Positions 9,084-18,354 of a stretch of DNA of 64,000 nt are shown piece by piece. Position numbers and translations under genes: made by a program. This DNA comes from CAWAPD01 sp963783865 (GTDB taxonomy: Bacteria > Actinomycetota > Thermoleophilia > UBA2241), in NCBI GenBank assembly GCA_963783865.1, contig CAWAPD010000001.1, positions 124,001 to 188,000 of the forward strand. Direction: 5' to 3'. Every line of letters starts with the position of its first letter. Position 1 is the stretch's first letter. The notes below the pieces were generated by a model. The model saw only the letters and a program-made list of their open reading frames with translations, did no database searches and was not told the DNA's origin.

Positions 9084-10631
9084 GTGAAGGTCCAGCGAGC
9101 CCTCATCTCCGTCCACGACAAGAGTGGTCTTGTCGACTTCGCGCGCGAGCTGTCGGACATGGGCGTGGAGATCATCTCGACGGGAGGGACCGCCAAGGCC
9201 ATCGCCGACGCAGGTATCCCGGTCACCGAGGTCTCCGAGGTCACCCAGTTCCCAGAGATGCTCGACGGGCGCGTCAAGACCATGCATCCGCGCATCCAGG
9301 GCGGCATCCTGGCGCGCCGCGACGTGCCCGAGCACATGAAGACGATCGAGGAGCACGGCATCAAGCCGATCGACCTCGTCGTGATCAGCCTCTATCCCTT
9401 CGAGCGCGTCTCGTCGCAGCGCGGCGTCGACGAGCAGACGGTGATCGAGAACATCGACATCGGCGGCCCGACGATGATCCGCGCGGCGGCCAAGAACCAC
9501 GCCGCGGTCGGCGTCGTCACGAGCACCAACGATTACGCCGCGGTCGTCAACGAGATGCGCGAGAACGGCGGCGAGCTGAGCGCAGCCACGCTGCGCGCCC
9601 TCGCCGCCAACGCCTTCGAGCGCACCGCCCACTACGACGTGGTCATCGCCAACTGGTTCGCCGAGAGCGAGGCCGACTTCCCGCGCCACATCCTGCGCGA
9701 CTACGAGAAGGTCATGGACCTGAGCTACGGCGAGAACCCGCACCAGCGGGCCGCCTACTACACCGAGAGCGGCGCCCGCCGGCACCTGCTGTCGCGCGTG
9801 ACCCAGCTCCACGGCAAGCAGCTCTCGTTCAACAACCTCTACGACCTGCAGGCGGCCCGCTCCCTGTGCGACGAGTTCAAGCTGCCGGCCTGCGCGATCA
9901 TCAAGCACAACAACCCCTGCGGCTGCGCCCTGGCGCCGACCCTGACCGAGGCCTACCAGAAGGCGCTCGACGCCGACCCGGTGAGCGCGTTCGGCTCGGT
10001 CATCGCCGTCAACCGCAAGGTCGACGTCGAGACGGCCAAGCGCATGAACGAGCTCTTCATCGAGGTGCTGTTCGCGCCCGGCTACGACGAGGACGCGCTC
10101 GAGATCCTGACCGGCAAGCAGAACATCCGCGTGCTGGTCGACAACGAGCGCCGCAAGGTCAGCCCCGGCGAGACCGACATCAAGCGCGTGCTGGGCGGCG
10201 TGCTCGTGCAGGACAGGGACGACGACCTCGAGGAGCGCGACAACATGGAGGTCGTCACCAAGCGGCACCCGACCACGGCCGAGTGGGACGACATGTTGTT
10301 CGCGCAGCGCGTGACCAAGCACGTCAAGTCCAACTCGATCGTGATCGCCAAGAACCTGGTCACCCTGGGCGTCGGCGCCGGCCAGATGAGCCGCGTCGAC
10401 TCGACGCGGATCGCGGTCGAGAAGGCAGTCGCGAAGGGCGACATGAGCGGCGCCTCGATCGGGTCGGACGCGTTCTACCCCAAGACCGACGCGGTGGAGA
10501 TCGCGATCGACGCCGGCGTGACCGCGTTCATGCACCCCGGCGGCTCGAAGGGCGACGACGACGCGATCGCGGTGTGCGACGCCCGGGACGCGGCCATGGT
10601 CTTCACCCACCGGCGCCACTTCCTGCACTAG
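9084..10631 (+). CDS. purH: Bifunctional AICAR transformylase/IMP cyclohydrolase
   Basis: PurH performs the last two steps to IMP. The 515 residues begin with the MGS-like cyclohydrolase domain (ISVHDKSGLVDFA, STGGTAKAIADAG, DGRVKTMHPRIQGG). The transformylase domain follows, with YGENPHQRAAYY, KHNNPCGCA and FMHPGGSKGDDDAI near the end. GTG 9084 is preceded by AAAGGAG. The gene is intact and ends just before a strong hairpin terminator, closing the purine cluster. Confidence 0.97.
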   Translation: MKVQRALISVHDKSGLVDFARELSDMGVEIISTGGTAKAIADAGIPVTEVSEVTQFPEMLDGRVKTMHPRIQGGILARRDVPEHMKTIEEHGIKPIDLVVISLYPFERVSSQRGVDEQTVIENIDIGGPTMIRAAAKNHAAVGVVTSTNDYAAVVNEMRENGGELSAATLRALAANAFERTAHYDVVIANWFAESEADFPRHILRDYEKVMDLSYGENPHQRAAYYTESGARRHLLSRVTQLHGKQLSFNNLYDLQAARSLCDEFKLPACAIIKHNNPCGCALAPTLTEAYQKALDADPVSAFGSVIAVNRKVDVETAKRMNELFIEVLFAPGYDEDALEILTGKQNIRVLVDNERRKVSPGETDIKRVLGGVLVQDRDDDLEERDNMEVVTKRHPTTAEWDDMLFAQRVTKHVKSNSIVIAKNLVTLGVGAGQMSRVDSTRIAVEKAVAKGDMSGASIGSDAFYPKTDAVEIAIDAGVTAFMHPGGSKGDDDAIAVCDARDAAMVFTHRRHFLH

Positions 10632-10655
10632 CGCCGGCGGCGACAGGCGGCATCG

Positions 10656-10680
10656 AAGGGGCCCGGTCGCCGGGCCCTTT
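10656..10680 (+). terminator. Intrinsic terminator after purH
   Basis: GGGCCCGG (10659-10666), loop TCG, CCGGGCCC (10670-10677) and then TTT. The 8-bp stem is perfect and is flanked by AA/TT. Confidence 0.8.
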
Positions 10681-10700
10681 CGCGTTGAAAGGACCGCTGG

Positions 10701-11928
10701 ATGAAGGAGCCGGAACGGATCGGACTGCCGCGGCTGGAGGGCGGGGGCGTCGTCGTGCGCCCGTGGGCGCCCGACGACGCCCCCGCCCTCGCGGCCGCCT
10801 GCAACGAGCCCGACATCGCGCGCTGGTGCATGCTCGAGCAGCCGTACACGCGCCGAGCACGCCCGCGCCTGGATCGAGGAGGCGGCGTCGGCCTGGGAGC
10901 GCGACGACGACGCCCACCTGGCCGTGACCGACGCCGCCTCCGGCGAGCTCCTCGGCGCCGTCGGCCTGCTCCACACCAGCCTGGTGGAGTTCGAGGGCGA
11001 GCTCGGGTACTGGGTGCGCGGCGCGCGACGCCGTGCCGGCGTCGCGCGCCGCGCCCTTTCCCTGCTGGTCGACTGGTCCTGGTCCGGCGTCGGCTTACGC
11101 AGTCTGCGTATCTGCGCCGCCGTCGACAACGAGCCATCACAGCGGGTGGCCCTGTCGCTCGGGTTCCGGCCCGAGGCCGTCCTGCGCAGCTACCGGCAGA
11201 TCGGTGAGCGCCGCAGCGACGCCATCCAGTTCGGGCTGACCAAGCCCGGCTGGCACGACGAGCCCGGGCGCCCCGACGGCATCGCCGATGCCGAGGTAGA
11301 GCCCCGCAGCGACCGGCCACCGGCCGGCGAGATCGTCCTGCCGGCGCAGCCGCCGGTGCTCGCCGACGGCGAGCTGCGGCTGCGCCCCTGGCGCGACGAC
11401 GACCTCTCCGCCCTGGTCGCCGGCACCGACGAGGTGGCGGCGAGGTGGCTCTTGTCGATGCCGTGGCCGTACACGGAGGAGGCCGGCCGCGCCTTCATCG
11501 CCCACGCGCAGCAGGCGTGGAGCGGCCATGCCGAGCGCAACGAGTTCATCCCCTGGGCGACGACGCAGCCCGAGGCCAACTGGGCGATCACCGACGCGGC
11601 GACCGACCGACCGCTCGGCGGCGTCGACCTCGACCTCGACATCGAGCTCGACCACGCCGCCGGCGAGATCGGCTACCGGATCGACCCCGGGGCGCGTGGC
11701 AAGGGCATCGCCACCCGGGTCACCACGCTCGTGGCCCGCTGGGCGCTCGACGAGCTCGGCCTCGCCCGCCTCAAGATCGGCGCCGACGTCGAGAACGCCG
11801 CGTCCTGCGGAGTCGCCCGCAAGGCCGGCTTCCTGCGCGAGGGCACCCAGTACGGCGTGATCTGCAGCGACGGCACGGCCGGCGCCGACGCCCTCTTCTC
11901 GCTGCTGCCCGAAGACCCGCGGCCCTAG
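10701..11928 (+). CDS. Tandem-GNAT acetyltransferase, one frameshift
   Basis: Two GNAT N-acetyltransferase domains are joined in one protein of about 408 residues. Domain 1 starts GGVVVRPWAPDDAPALAAAC and ends with VDNEPSQRVALSLGFRPEA. Domain 2 starts DGELRLRPWRDDDLSALVAG and has GYRIDPGARGKGIATR (the acetyl-CoA loop) and NAASCGVARKAGFLREG. This is the RimJ/RimL type; the substrate is unknown. ATG 10701 follows GAAAGGA. The frame breaks at about 10848-10852, where one extra base shifts YT-AEHARAWIEEA out of frame. The second part is then open to 11928. Confidence 0.8.
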
Positions 11929-11977
11929 GAGTTGACCGCAGCTTGCGCTGCTGACGACGGCGAGAGGCTGCCTCGGC

Positions 11978-11997
11978 GGGGTGCCTGCGACCCCCTT
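11978..11997 (+). terminator. Possible weak terminator
   Basis: GGGGT, 7-base loop, ACCCC, then CTTT, between the GNAT gene and the tRNA. The stem is short. Confidence 0.3.
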
Positions 11998-12033
11998 TGC
12001 GAACTTGCACGATGAAGCGGCTCACGGGTGGGG

Positions 12034-12039
12034 TAGAAT
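12034..12039 (+). promoter_or_regulatory. Candidate -10 of tRNA-Lys
   Basis: TAGAAT lies 11 bases before the mature tRNA 5' end. No convincing -35 was found at 16-18 bases. Confidence 0.45.
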
Positions 12040-12050
12040 CCATGACCCGT

Positions 12051-12126
12051 GGGCCGCTAGCTCAGTTGGTAGAGCACCTGACTTTTAATCAGGGTGTCGT
12101 AGGTTCGATCCCTACGCGGCCCACCA
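12051..12126 (+). tRNA. tRNA-Lys (anticodon UUU), CCA encoded
   Basis: The acceptor stem GGGCCGC (12051-12057) pairs with GCGGCCC (12116-12122), followed by discriminator A and CCA. The anticodon arm is CCTGA-CTTTTAA-TCAGG with TTT at 12084-12086, and the T arm contains GGTTCGATCCC. From the anticodon loop (12081) to the CCA the sequence recurs five times downstream as direct repeats. This gene is therefore the attachment site of the module array and still encodes a complete tRNA. Confidence 0.97.
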
Positions 12127-12424
12127 GAAGTGGCTGCAAATGGGCCACTTTCTGGCCGTCTTCCCCGCTCCGAAACCCTCTTGCCGACGAATGCCGACAT
12201 TTTGACGACAAGACTCTCCGTCACTGCTGCACACGGAATGGCACGAGCCGACATGCATCGCTTGAGGGCACCCTCGAGCCACGTCGGCTCTGCATCGGCA
12301 AGCCACTCGGAGTGGCCGCATGGTGCGCCTCTTGGAGATCAGGTCACCACATGGAATCAGGTGCACGCCCACATGCGCCCCGCTCGCCTGCTTACACATT
12401 CCGCCGGTATATCACCTAGGAGCA
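12127..12424. other. Gene-free left end of module 1
   Basis: Directly after the tRNA. Bases 12127-12214 form the left-end repeat shared with the junctions at 33354, 37835 and 48740. The rest, up to the regulator's stop, shows no coding or structural signal that I can support. Confidence 0.6.
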
Positions 12425-13444
12425 TCAGGCGTCTGGCGCGATCCCCAATTGCTCCAGCGCGAACCGAGTCAGCATGCCCTGCGCCTCCTCGGACGACATC
12501 TCCTGATAACCTACCGTCGCCCGGTACGACAGGCTCTCCGACAGCGCGAGGAACCGGCGACACACCTCGTCGAGAGGCGCGACCGGCACGAACGAACCGG
12601 CCTTCACACCGCTCTCGAGGATCGCCCTCGCGCCCTCGTACCAGATCCTCGACATGCGCATGGACTCCTCGAGGAAATCCGGATGGTTCCTGACTCGCGC
12701 CCAGACTTCCAGCCACAACACGTACTCGTCGCGCGCGGTGCCCCCGGCCGGTATGCACAGCATGGCCAGCCGGTGGACGTGCTCGACGGGCTCCAACGGC
12801 TCAGCGACGAGTCTTTGGAGAGCCTGATTCGACTGCTCGCACGCCCAGCGGAAGGCTGCGAGCAATACCTCGTCCTTGCTCCGGAAATGGTAGTGGACGC
12901 TCGCGCTCGAGAGGCCGGCCGACGCGGCGATGTCGGAGATCCTCGTGTCTGAGAGCCCCTTCTCCGCCATGACGCGGCACGCCGCCTCGCAGATCCGTCG
13001 CTGAGGCGAGTCCCACTCGATGACGGTCTCGGGCGCAAGGCCTGAGCCGTCTCGCCAGGACGAGCCTACGCGACGCAGCAGCTTCTGGGTCTTCGTGCCG
13101 CCGGCGAAGCTCCGTTCCAGCCTGCGGAGCATGCTCCACGCGCGCCGGTAGGTGATCCCGAGTCGCTCCGCCAGCAACCCGGCCGTCACTCGCGTGGGAG
13201 AGTCGACGACCATGCCGACCGCCGAGAGCCACTGGGACAACGGGATCGGCGAGCCGGCGAACGGGGTCGCCGCGGCAGGGTAGATCTGGCTGCCACACCG
13301 GTCGCAGGCGTATGAGCGTCGGGTGCTGACGCGATGAAAGGACCGGATGCCGCCGCACTTGCGGCAGACCGCCGACCTGCCGTCCGCCGCGTACAGCGCG
13401 CGCCATAACAGCTCCAAGGCCCTGTCTTCGTCCTCGGTCTTCAC
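12425..13444 (-). CDS. IS1595-type zinc-ribbon/HTH fused to a TetR regulator
   Basis: The 339-residue protein starts at GTG 13444. Residues 20-115 look like the N-terminal part of IS1595-family transposases: a four-Cys ribbon (C27, C30, C47, C50; CRKCGG...CDRCGS), the stretch PLSQWLSAVGMVV, and a helix-turn-helix at LLAERLGITYRRAWSMLRRL. Residues 145-339 are a TetR-family repressor with DNA-binding helices ISDIAASAGLSSASVHYHFRSKDEV. Its ligand domain is similar in layout to BetI. No transposase catalytic domain is present. It is divergent from the MmgE/MttB operon across 191 bases that hold a strong promoter and an inverted repeat, so it probably represses that operon and perhaps itself. Confidence 0.8.
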   Translation of the reverse strand: MKTEDEDRALELLWRALYAADGRSAVCRKCGGIRSFHRVSTRRSYACDRCGSQIYPAAATPFAGSPIPLSQWLSAVGMVVDSPTRVTAGLLAERLGITYRRAWSMLRRLERSFAGGTKTQKLLRRVGSSWRDGSGLAPETVIEWDSPQRRICEAACRVMAEKGLSDTRISDIAASAGLSSASVHYHFRSKDEVLLAAFRWACEQSNQALQRLVAEPLEPVEHVHRLAMLCIPAGGTARDEYVLWLEVWARVRNHPDFLEESMRMSRIWYEGARAILESGVKAGSFVPVAPLDEVCRRFLALSESLSYRATVGYQEMSSEEAQGMLTRFALEQLGIAPDA

Positions 13445-13536
13445 GGTGTCATCCTACCCCTGCATCCGGGCCGTGGCCGGTCCGTGGTTATACTTGTCTG
13501 TACGTGAAAGGCATCTCACTTTCTACGTGTAAAGAC

Positions 13537-13546
13537 ATGTATACAT
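13537..13546. promoter_or_regulatory. Palindrome upstream of the -35
   Basis: ATGTATACAT is a perfect 10-bp palindrome, 5 bases upstream of the -35 at 13552. It could be a second regulator site. Confidence 0.35.
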
Positions 13547-13551
13547 TTCTC

Positions 13552-13580
13552 TTGACACAGGTCAAACGTGCGAGTACAAA
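13552..13580 (+). promoter_or_regulatory. Sigma-70-type promoter of the MmgE/MttB operon
   Basis: TTGACA (13552-13557), 17-base spacer, TACAAA (13575-13580). This is the best consensus promoter in the window and lies 55 bases before the first gene. Confidence 0.7.
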
Positions 13581-13581
13581 C

Positions 13582-13595
13582 TGACTCGTCAGTCA
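13582..13595. promoter_or_regulatory. Candidate operator for the TetR fusion
   Basis: TGACT-cgtc-AGTCA is a perfect inverted repeat that begins right after the -10 and covers the expected transcription start. TetR-family operators commonly sit here. Confidence 0.5.
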
Positions 13596-13635
13596 CTGCG
13601 TCGGCGGTCCTCTAGGCCGTTGGGGGAGTTACGGG

Positions 13636-15090
13636 ATGGGTCACCGCAGCCACGCTTTCGACCGAGAAGCGAAGCTCGAGGTAGCGGAGCAGTCGCGGGA
13701 CTCGATCGTCGACTTCGTGACGGGCCTGAGGTGGAAGGACCTGCCGGCGAGGGTGCAGCGCCTGGCGTCCATGTGTATCCTCGACGCTCTCGGCGCCATG
13801 CTCGCCGGGACCCGCGTTCCCGCCGCCTCGATCTCCGCCGACTACGCTCTCGCGACCCTGCCGGGCGGCAGCGCCACGGTCGTCGCGCGTGGACGGCGTT
13901 CGTCCACGCTCGGGGCCGCCTTCGCCAACGGGGTCGCGGCCAACGGGACCGATGTCGACGATTGCGGCATCTACACGTGGGGACACCCCGGCGCCCAGAT
14001 CGTCCCGGCCGCTCTCGCGGTCGCGGAGGAGCGCCGGATGTCGGGGCGCGCCCTGCTCGAGGCGCTCGTCGTCGGCTACGAGATCGCGTTTCGCGCCGCA
14101 CGCTGCTCTCACGACTTCCACGACGTCTACCGCTCGTGCGGCTCGTGGGGATCGGTCGCCTGCGCCGCCGTGGCGGCACGGCTCATGGGCCTGTCGGAGA
14201 AGGAGACGAGCCATGCTCTCGGCATCGCCGACTACGACTCGCCCTTCCTGCCCATGATGCGCGACATCGACCACCCGGCGATGGTCAAGCACGGCATCGG
14301 CGCGGGAGCGCTGACCGGCATCATGTCCGCTCAGTTGGCCGAGCGGGGATTCACCGGCACGCCCGCGCTGATCGAAACCACGCGTTACCAGGCGTGGGTG
14401 GGCGACCTCGGGGAGAGGTACCTGCTCGACGGCGGCGTGACCTGGAAGGAGCACTCCTGCTGCGCCTGGACGCACCCGGCTCTGCTGGCCCTCGCGAAGG
14501 TTCGAAAGGCCCACGACATCGACCCGGAGAGGGTGGTCCGGATCGAGGTCGAGACGTTCCACCAGGCGTGCCGCCTTCATGTGAAGGCGCCGATGACCAC
14601 CGAGGAGGCCCAGTTCAGCCTGCCATGGACGCTGGCCGTGATGCTGGTCGACGGGGAGGTCGGACCCGACCAGGTGCTGGAGACGAGGCTTGGGGACCCG
14701 CAGGTGGCCCGCCTGGCGGCCAGTGTCGTGTCCCGCTCGAACGATGAGTTCACCGAACTCCACGCGCTCGCCGAGGATTTCGACCCGGCCGGGATGGACC
14801 CGGCCGTCGTGCGGATCAGGCTGGACGACGGCACGGTGTTCGACTCGGGGGTCGTGGACTTTCCCCTGCGACAGATGTCGCGCGAGGAGCTGGAACGCAA
14901 GTTCCATCGGGTCGCCGGGTCAGTGCTCGGCTGTACGCAACGTGAGGCCGTGGTCGAGCTCGTGGAGGGCCTCGACGAAGAGGCCGGCGTCGCCGGCCTG
15001 GTCGCGGCCCTCCTCCCTACCGGGACCGAAGCGGGTTCTCTGTACTCTTCCGATCCTGAACTCGCCAGTGGAGGTGACGTGTGGGTCTGA
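13636..15090 (+). CDS. MmgE/PrpD family protein
   Basis: This family includes 2-methylcitrate dehydratase and other lyases or isomerases. It has 484 residues, the usual length. The N-terminal all-helical domain includes LASMCILDALGAMLAGT and NGVAANGTDVDD. VKHGIGAGALTGIMSAQLAERGFTG is typical of the middle of the family, and the C-terminal domain includes SLPWTLAVMLVDGEV. ATG 13636 follows GGGGGAG. The gene overlaps the next by 10 bases. No prpB or prpC is near, so a substrate other than methylcitrate is likely. Confidence 0.88.
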   Translation: MGHRSHAFDREAKLEVAEQSRDSIVDFVTGLRWKDLPARVQRLASMCILDALGAMLAGTRVPAASISADYALATLPGGSATVVARGRRSSTLGAAFANGVAANGTDVDDCGIYTWGHPGAQIVPAALAVAEERRMSGRALLEALVVGYEIAFRAARCSHDFHDVYRSCGSWGSVACAAVAARLMGLSEKETSHALGIADYDSPFLPMMRDIDHPAMVKHGIGAGALTGIMSAQLAERGFTGTPALIETTRYQAWVGDLGERYLLDGGVTWKEHSCCAWTHPALLALAKVRKAHDIDPERVVRIEVETFHQACRLHVKAPMTTEEAQFSLPWTLAVMLVDGEVGPDQVLETRLGDPQVARLAASVVSRSNDEFTELHALAEDFDPAGMDPAVVRIRLDDGTVFDSGVVDFPLRQMSREELERKFHRVAGSVLGCTQREAVVELVEGLDEEAGVAGLVAALLPTGTEAGSLYSSDPELASGGDVWV

Positions 15091-16503
15091 TCACTACCCG
15101 GCTCTGGGACGACGAAGAGTGTGCCCGGGTCCACGACGCGACACTGCGCATCCTGGAGGACTGTGGTGTCGAGGTCAGGTACGAGCCTGCGTTGAAGCGT
15201 TACGCCCAACTCGGCGCCCGTGTCGACGGCACCCGGGTCCGCCTCGAGCGGAGCCTGATCGACGAGGCGCTGACGATGGCGCCCCGCTCGTGGGTCGTCA
15301 AGTCGCGAGGCCGCGAGGAGACCCTGGTGCTTGAGGACGGCAGGGTGTACTTCGGGACCGGCTCGGACTGCCTCTACATCGCCGATCCAGACGTCGGCGA
15401 GCGTCGCCGCGCGACGCTCGCCGACGTCGAGGGCCTGTCGGTCCTGTGCGAGTCGCTGCCCAACATCGACTTCGTGATGTCGATGGCGTCCCCCGTGGAC
15501 GTGCCCGCCGAGGACGAGGTCCTCCAGCAACAGGCGGCGCTGCTCAAGGGGACCCACAAGCCGCTCCTCGTCACGCCGCGCGACGGTTATCAGCTCGCCC
15601 GCATGATGGAGATGGCCGAGGTATGCGGTGAGGGCCACAGCATGATCGTCTATGCGATGCCCTCGCCACCGCTCATGCACGACGAGTTCGCTCTCACCAA
15701 GGTGATGGAGTCGGCAAGACTTCAGCTGCCGCTGGTCTACTCCCCGGCTCCCGCCGCCCCCACCAGCGCCCCTGCCTCTATCGCCGCGGTCTCGGTGGTC
15801 GCCAACGCCGAGGTCCTCAGCGGGCTCGTCCTGCACCAGGCCGTGAACCCAGGGGCGCCCTTCGTCTACGGCACCGGGTGCGATCTCCTGGACATGCGGA
15901 CGCTGATCAACCCCTACGTGACGCCCGGCTGGTGCCAGGGCGCCCAGGCGCAGTGCGACATGGCCCGCTTCTACGGCCTGCCGAGCTTCTCGTATGCCGG
16001 CTTCTCGGACTCAAAGGCGCTCGACGAGCAATGGGCGGCGGAGGCAGCGTTGACGGCCATCGTCGGGGCGCTGTCGCGAAGCACGCTCCTGCACGACGTC
16101 GGTTACATCGAATCCGGCCTCCAGACGTCATACGAGGCGATCGTGCTGGGAGACGAACTAGTGGGCTTCGCGCGGTCGCTGCTAGGCGAGGTGCCGACCG
16201 ACGAAGAGGCGTTGGCGGTCGACGAGATCATCGCCGTCGGCCCCGGCGGAAACCATCTCGGCCGGCGCTACACCGGAGCAACTACCGGCGATTCTGGTCG
16301 GCCTCGCTGCTCGACACCGCGGCCCATGATCGTTGGGCGGCCGGCGGCGGGCTCACCCTCGGTGAGCGTGTCAGGGAGAGTAGCGGAGCTGAGAGGTGCC
16401 GGGCGGGCGTTCGCCCTCGATGAAGCGGTCTCGCGCCAGGTCGACCGTTTGGCCAGAAGGTTCCGGGACGACCACGACATCGTGATCGTCGGCCATGAGC
16501 TGA
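15081..16503 (+). CDS. MttB-superfamily corrinoid methyltransferase, C-terminus frameshifted
   Basis: The TIM-barrel MttB family moves methyl groups from tri- or quaternary amines to a corrinoid protein. No in-frame amber codon is present, so this is the non-pyrrolysine type related to glycine-betaine methyltransferases. It starts GLITTRLWDDEECARVHDAT. SPVDVPAEDEVLQQQAALLKGTHKPLL and VGPGGNHLGRRYT are recognisable. One base is lost near 16275 and one gained near 16372. Between these points FWSASLLDTAAHDRWAAGGG is read in another frame, and VAELRGAGRAFALDEAV then resumes. The end at 16503 is an estimate. No corrinoid-binding protein gene is visible. Confidence 0.75.
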
Positions 16504-16513
16504 AGGGGGAGCC

Positions 16514-18319
16514 ATGTCGGCCATCTCACACTCGTTCGAATCCACCGAGGCTCGATGCGGACCTGCATGGCAGTCGTGTTCGTGACCATCTTCCTAGTCC
16601 CGGCCCTGACGCTGCGCCTGACGCCAGGGCAGCGAGCCCTTCGCCTCAGGCGTCCGCGGGCGCGACGGGCGCACGGGAACGACGCTGCGCGTCGGCTTCC
16701 CGGAGGCCGTCGACAGTCTCAACCCGTTCGCAACCATGAGCGGGATAGGGTGGGAGGTCCTGACTCTCGGCTACAGCTACCTCACTACATGGGACGATCA
16801 CTATCGGCCCGTCCCCGACCTCGCCGAGAGCTGGGCGACCAGCGCCGACGGCAAAGTCTGGACATTCAAGATCAAGTCGGGGGTCACCTGGCACGACGGC
16901 GTGCCGGTGACGGCCCACGACGTCGCCTTCACGCTCAACCTGATCAAGAAGAGACAGATCGCTTCGTTCGCGACCGAGGTGGCCCCGATGAAGAGCATCG
17001 TGGCGCCCGACGACAGGACCGTCGTGGTGACCTGCAATCAGCCCTACAGCGGCATGCTCGCTCTTGACATGCCGATCCTCCCCGCGCACATCTGGAGCAA
17101 GATCCCGGCCGACAAGCTCGAGAGCTGGCCGAACCAGCCCTTCGTCGGGTCCGGCCCCTTCAGGCTGGCCGACTTCAAGCGGAACTCCCTGGTGAGGATG
17201 GTCGCCTACGATGGCTACAAGGCGGGCCCTCGCCCCGCTGTCGACGAGGTGGATCTTCTCACCTACCAGAACCCGAATAGGATGGTCATGGACTACCAGT
17301 CGGGCGCTCTGGACGCGGTCACGAGCTTCCCCACGGCCAACTACAAGAAGCTCGCTGCGATGAGCGGTTCCAAGACGGTGGCCGGGACGTTCATCGGCTT
17401 CGAGGAGCTCGGCTTCAACTGCTGGGACAGCCCGCAGTCGAGGGGCAACCCCCTGCTGCTCGACCAGCGCATCCGGCAGGCGATCGCCTGGGCGATCGAC
17501 AAGAAGCAGCTCGTCAATCAGTGCATGTTCGGGCAGGCCGAGCCGGCGACGTCGATACTGAGCCCGATCATGTCCTGGCACTGGCAGCCGCCCGCGGGCG
17601 AGATCGTCACATTCGACCCCGAGAAAGCGAACCAGATCCTCGACCCGGCAGGCTACGTCGATCGGGACGGCGACGGCGTTAGAGAGGCGCCCAACGGGGC
17701 GAAGCTGAGCTTCCGCCTGACGGCGCTCAACGAGTATCCCGAACTGCTTAGCGCGGCGAAGCTGATCCACAGTGGCTCAGCGACATCGGCATCAAGATAC
17801 GGATCGTCACCATGTCGGAGTCCTCGTTCTACGACGTGGTCTACGGGTCGACCGACGACGACATGTATCTGTGGGCGTGGGGCGGCGGTCCCGACCCCAA
17901 CCTCATCCTCAGCGCCTTCACGACCGGCCAGATCAAGTCCTGGAGCGACTGCAACTGGTCGAACGCGGAGTATGACCGGCTCTTCCAGGCGCAGACACGG
18001 GCGGTGAGCTCAGGAGCGCAAGAAGATCATCGACCGCATGCAGCAGCTCCTCTATGAGTCTGACCCCTACATCGTCCTGTGGTATGCGGTGAGACCCGAG
18101 GCCTGGCGGACCGACCGGTTCACGGGCTGGCGCCAGGTGCCGCCTGAGACGGGCGTGCCCCTGTACAACTACACCCGCCTCAGTTACATGGACCTGCGCC
18201 GGCACCAGGGGAGGTCCCGGGGCAGCCACCTGCCTCGGGCTGTTCGCTGTGGTGGTATCGTTGCCGTTGGCGGCGTCATCTGGCGGCGCAAGCGGCCGAG
18301 ACCCATCGAGACGGAATAA
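16514..18319 (+). CDS. Family 5 extracellular solute-binding protein, several frameshifts
   Basis: Peptide/opine-type ABC binding protein. ATG 16514 has AAGGGGGAG before it. A hydrophobic signal-like stretch (MAVVFVTIFLVPALTL) is in one frame and LRVGFPEAVDSLNPF in another. From 16736 the main body is open: WTFKIKSGVTWHDGVPVTA, FVGSGPFRLADFKRN, FDPEKANQILDPAGY. The frame changes near 17770 and 18010, and the protein closes with a transmembrane segment and the basic tail WRRKRPRPIETE. No ABC permease or ATPase is adjacent. It resembles the second binding protein at 29818 in also having a C-terminal membrane anchor. Confidence 0.7.
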
Positions 18320-18354
18320 CCCCAAGCCGCGGGGGAGGGCGCGCGGAGGCCCCG

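Noticed and set aside
7980..11129. Minus-strand frame of 1049 residues
   Set aside because: It lies antisense to the HAD gene, purH and GNAT, all with clear family motifs; high GC removes stops.
12425..13444. An IS1595 insertion sequence
   Set aside because: Only the ribbon and HTH are present; no catalytic domain, terminal repeats or target duplication.
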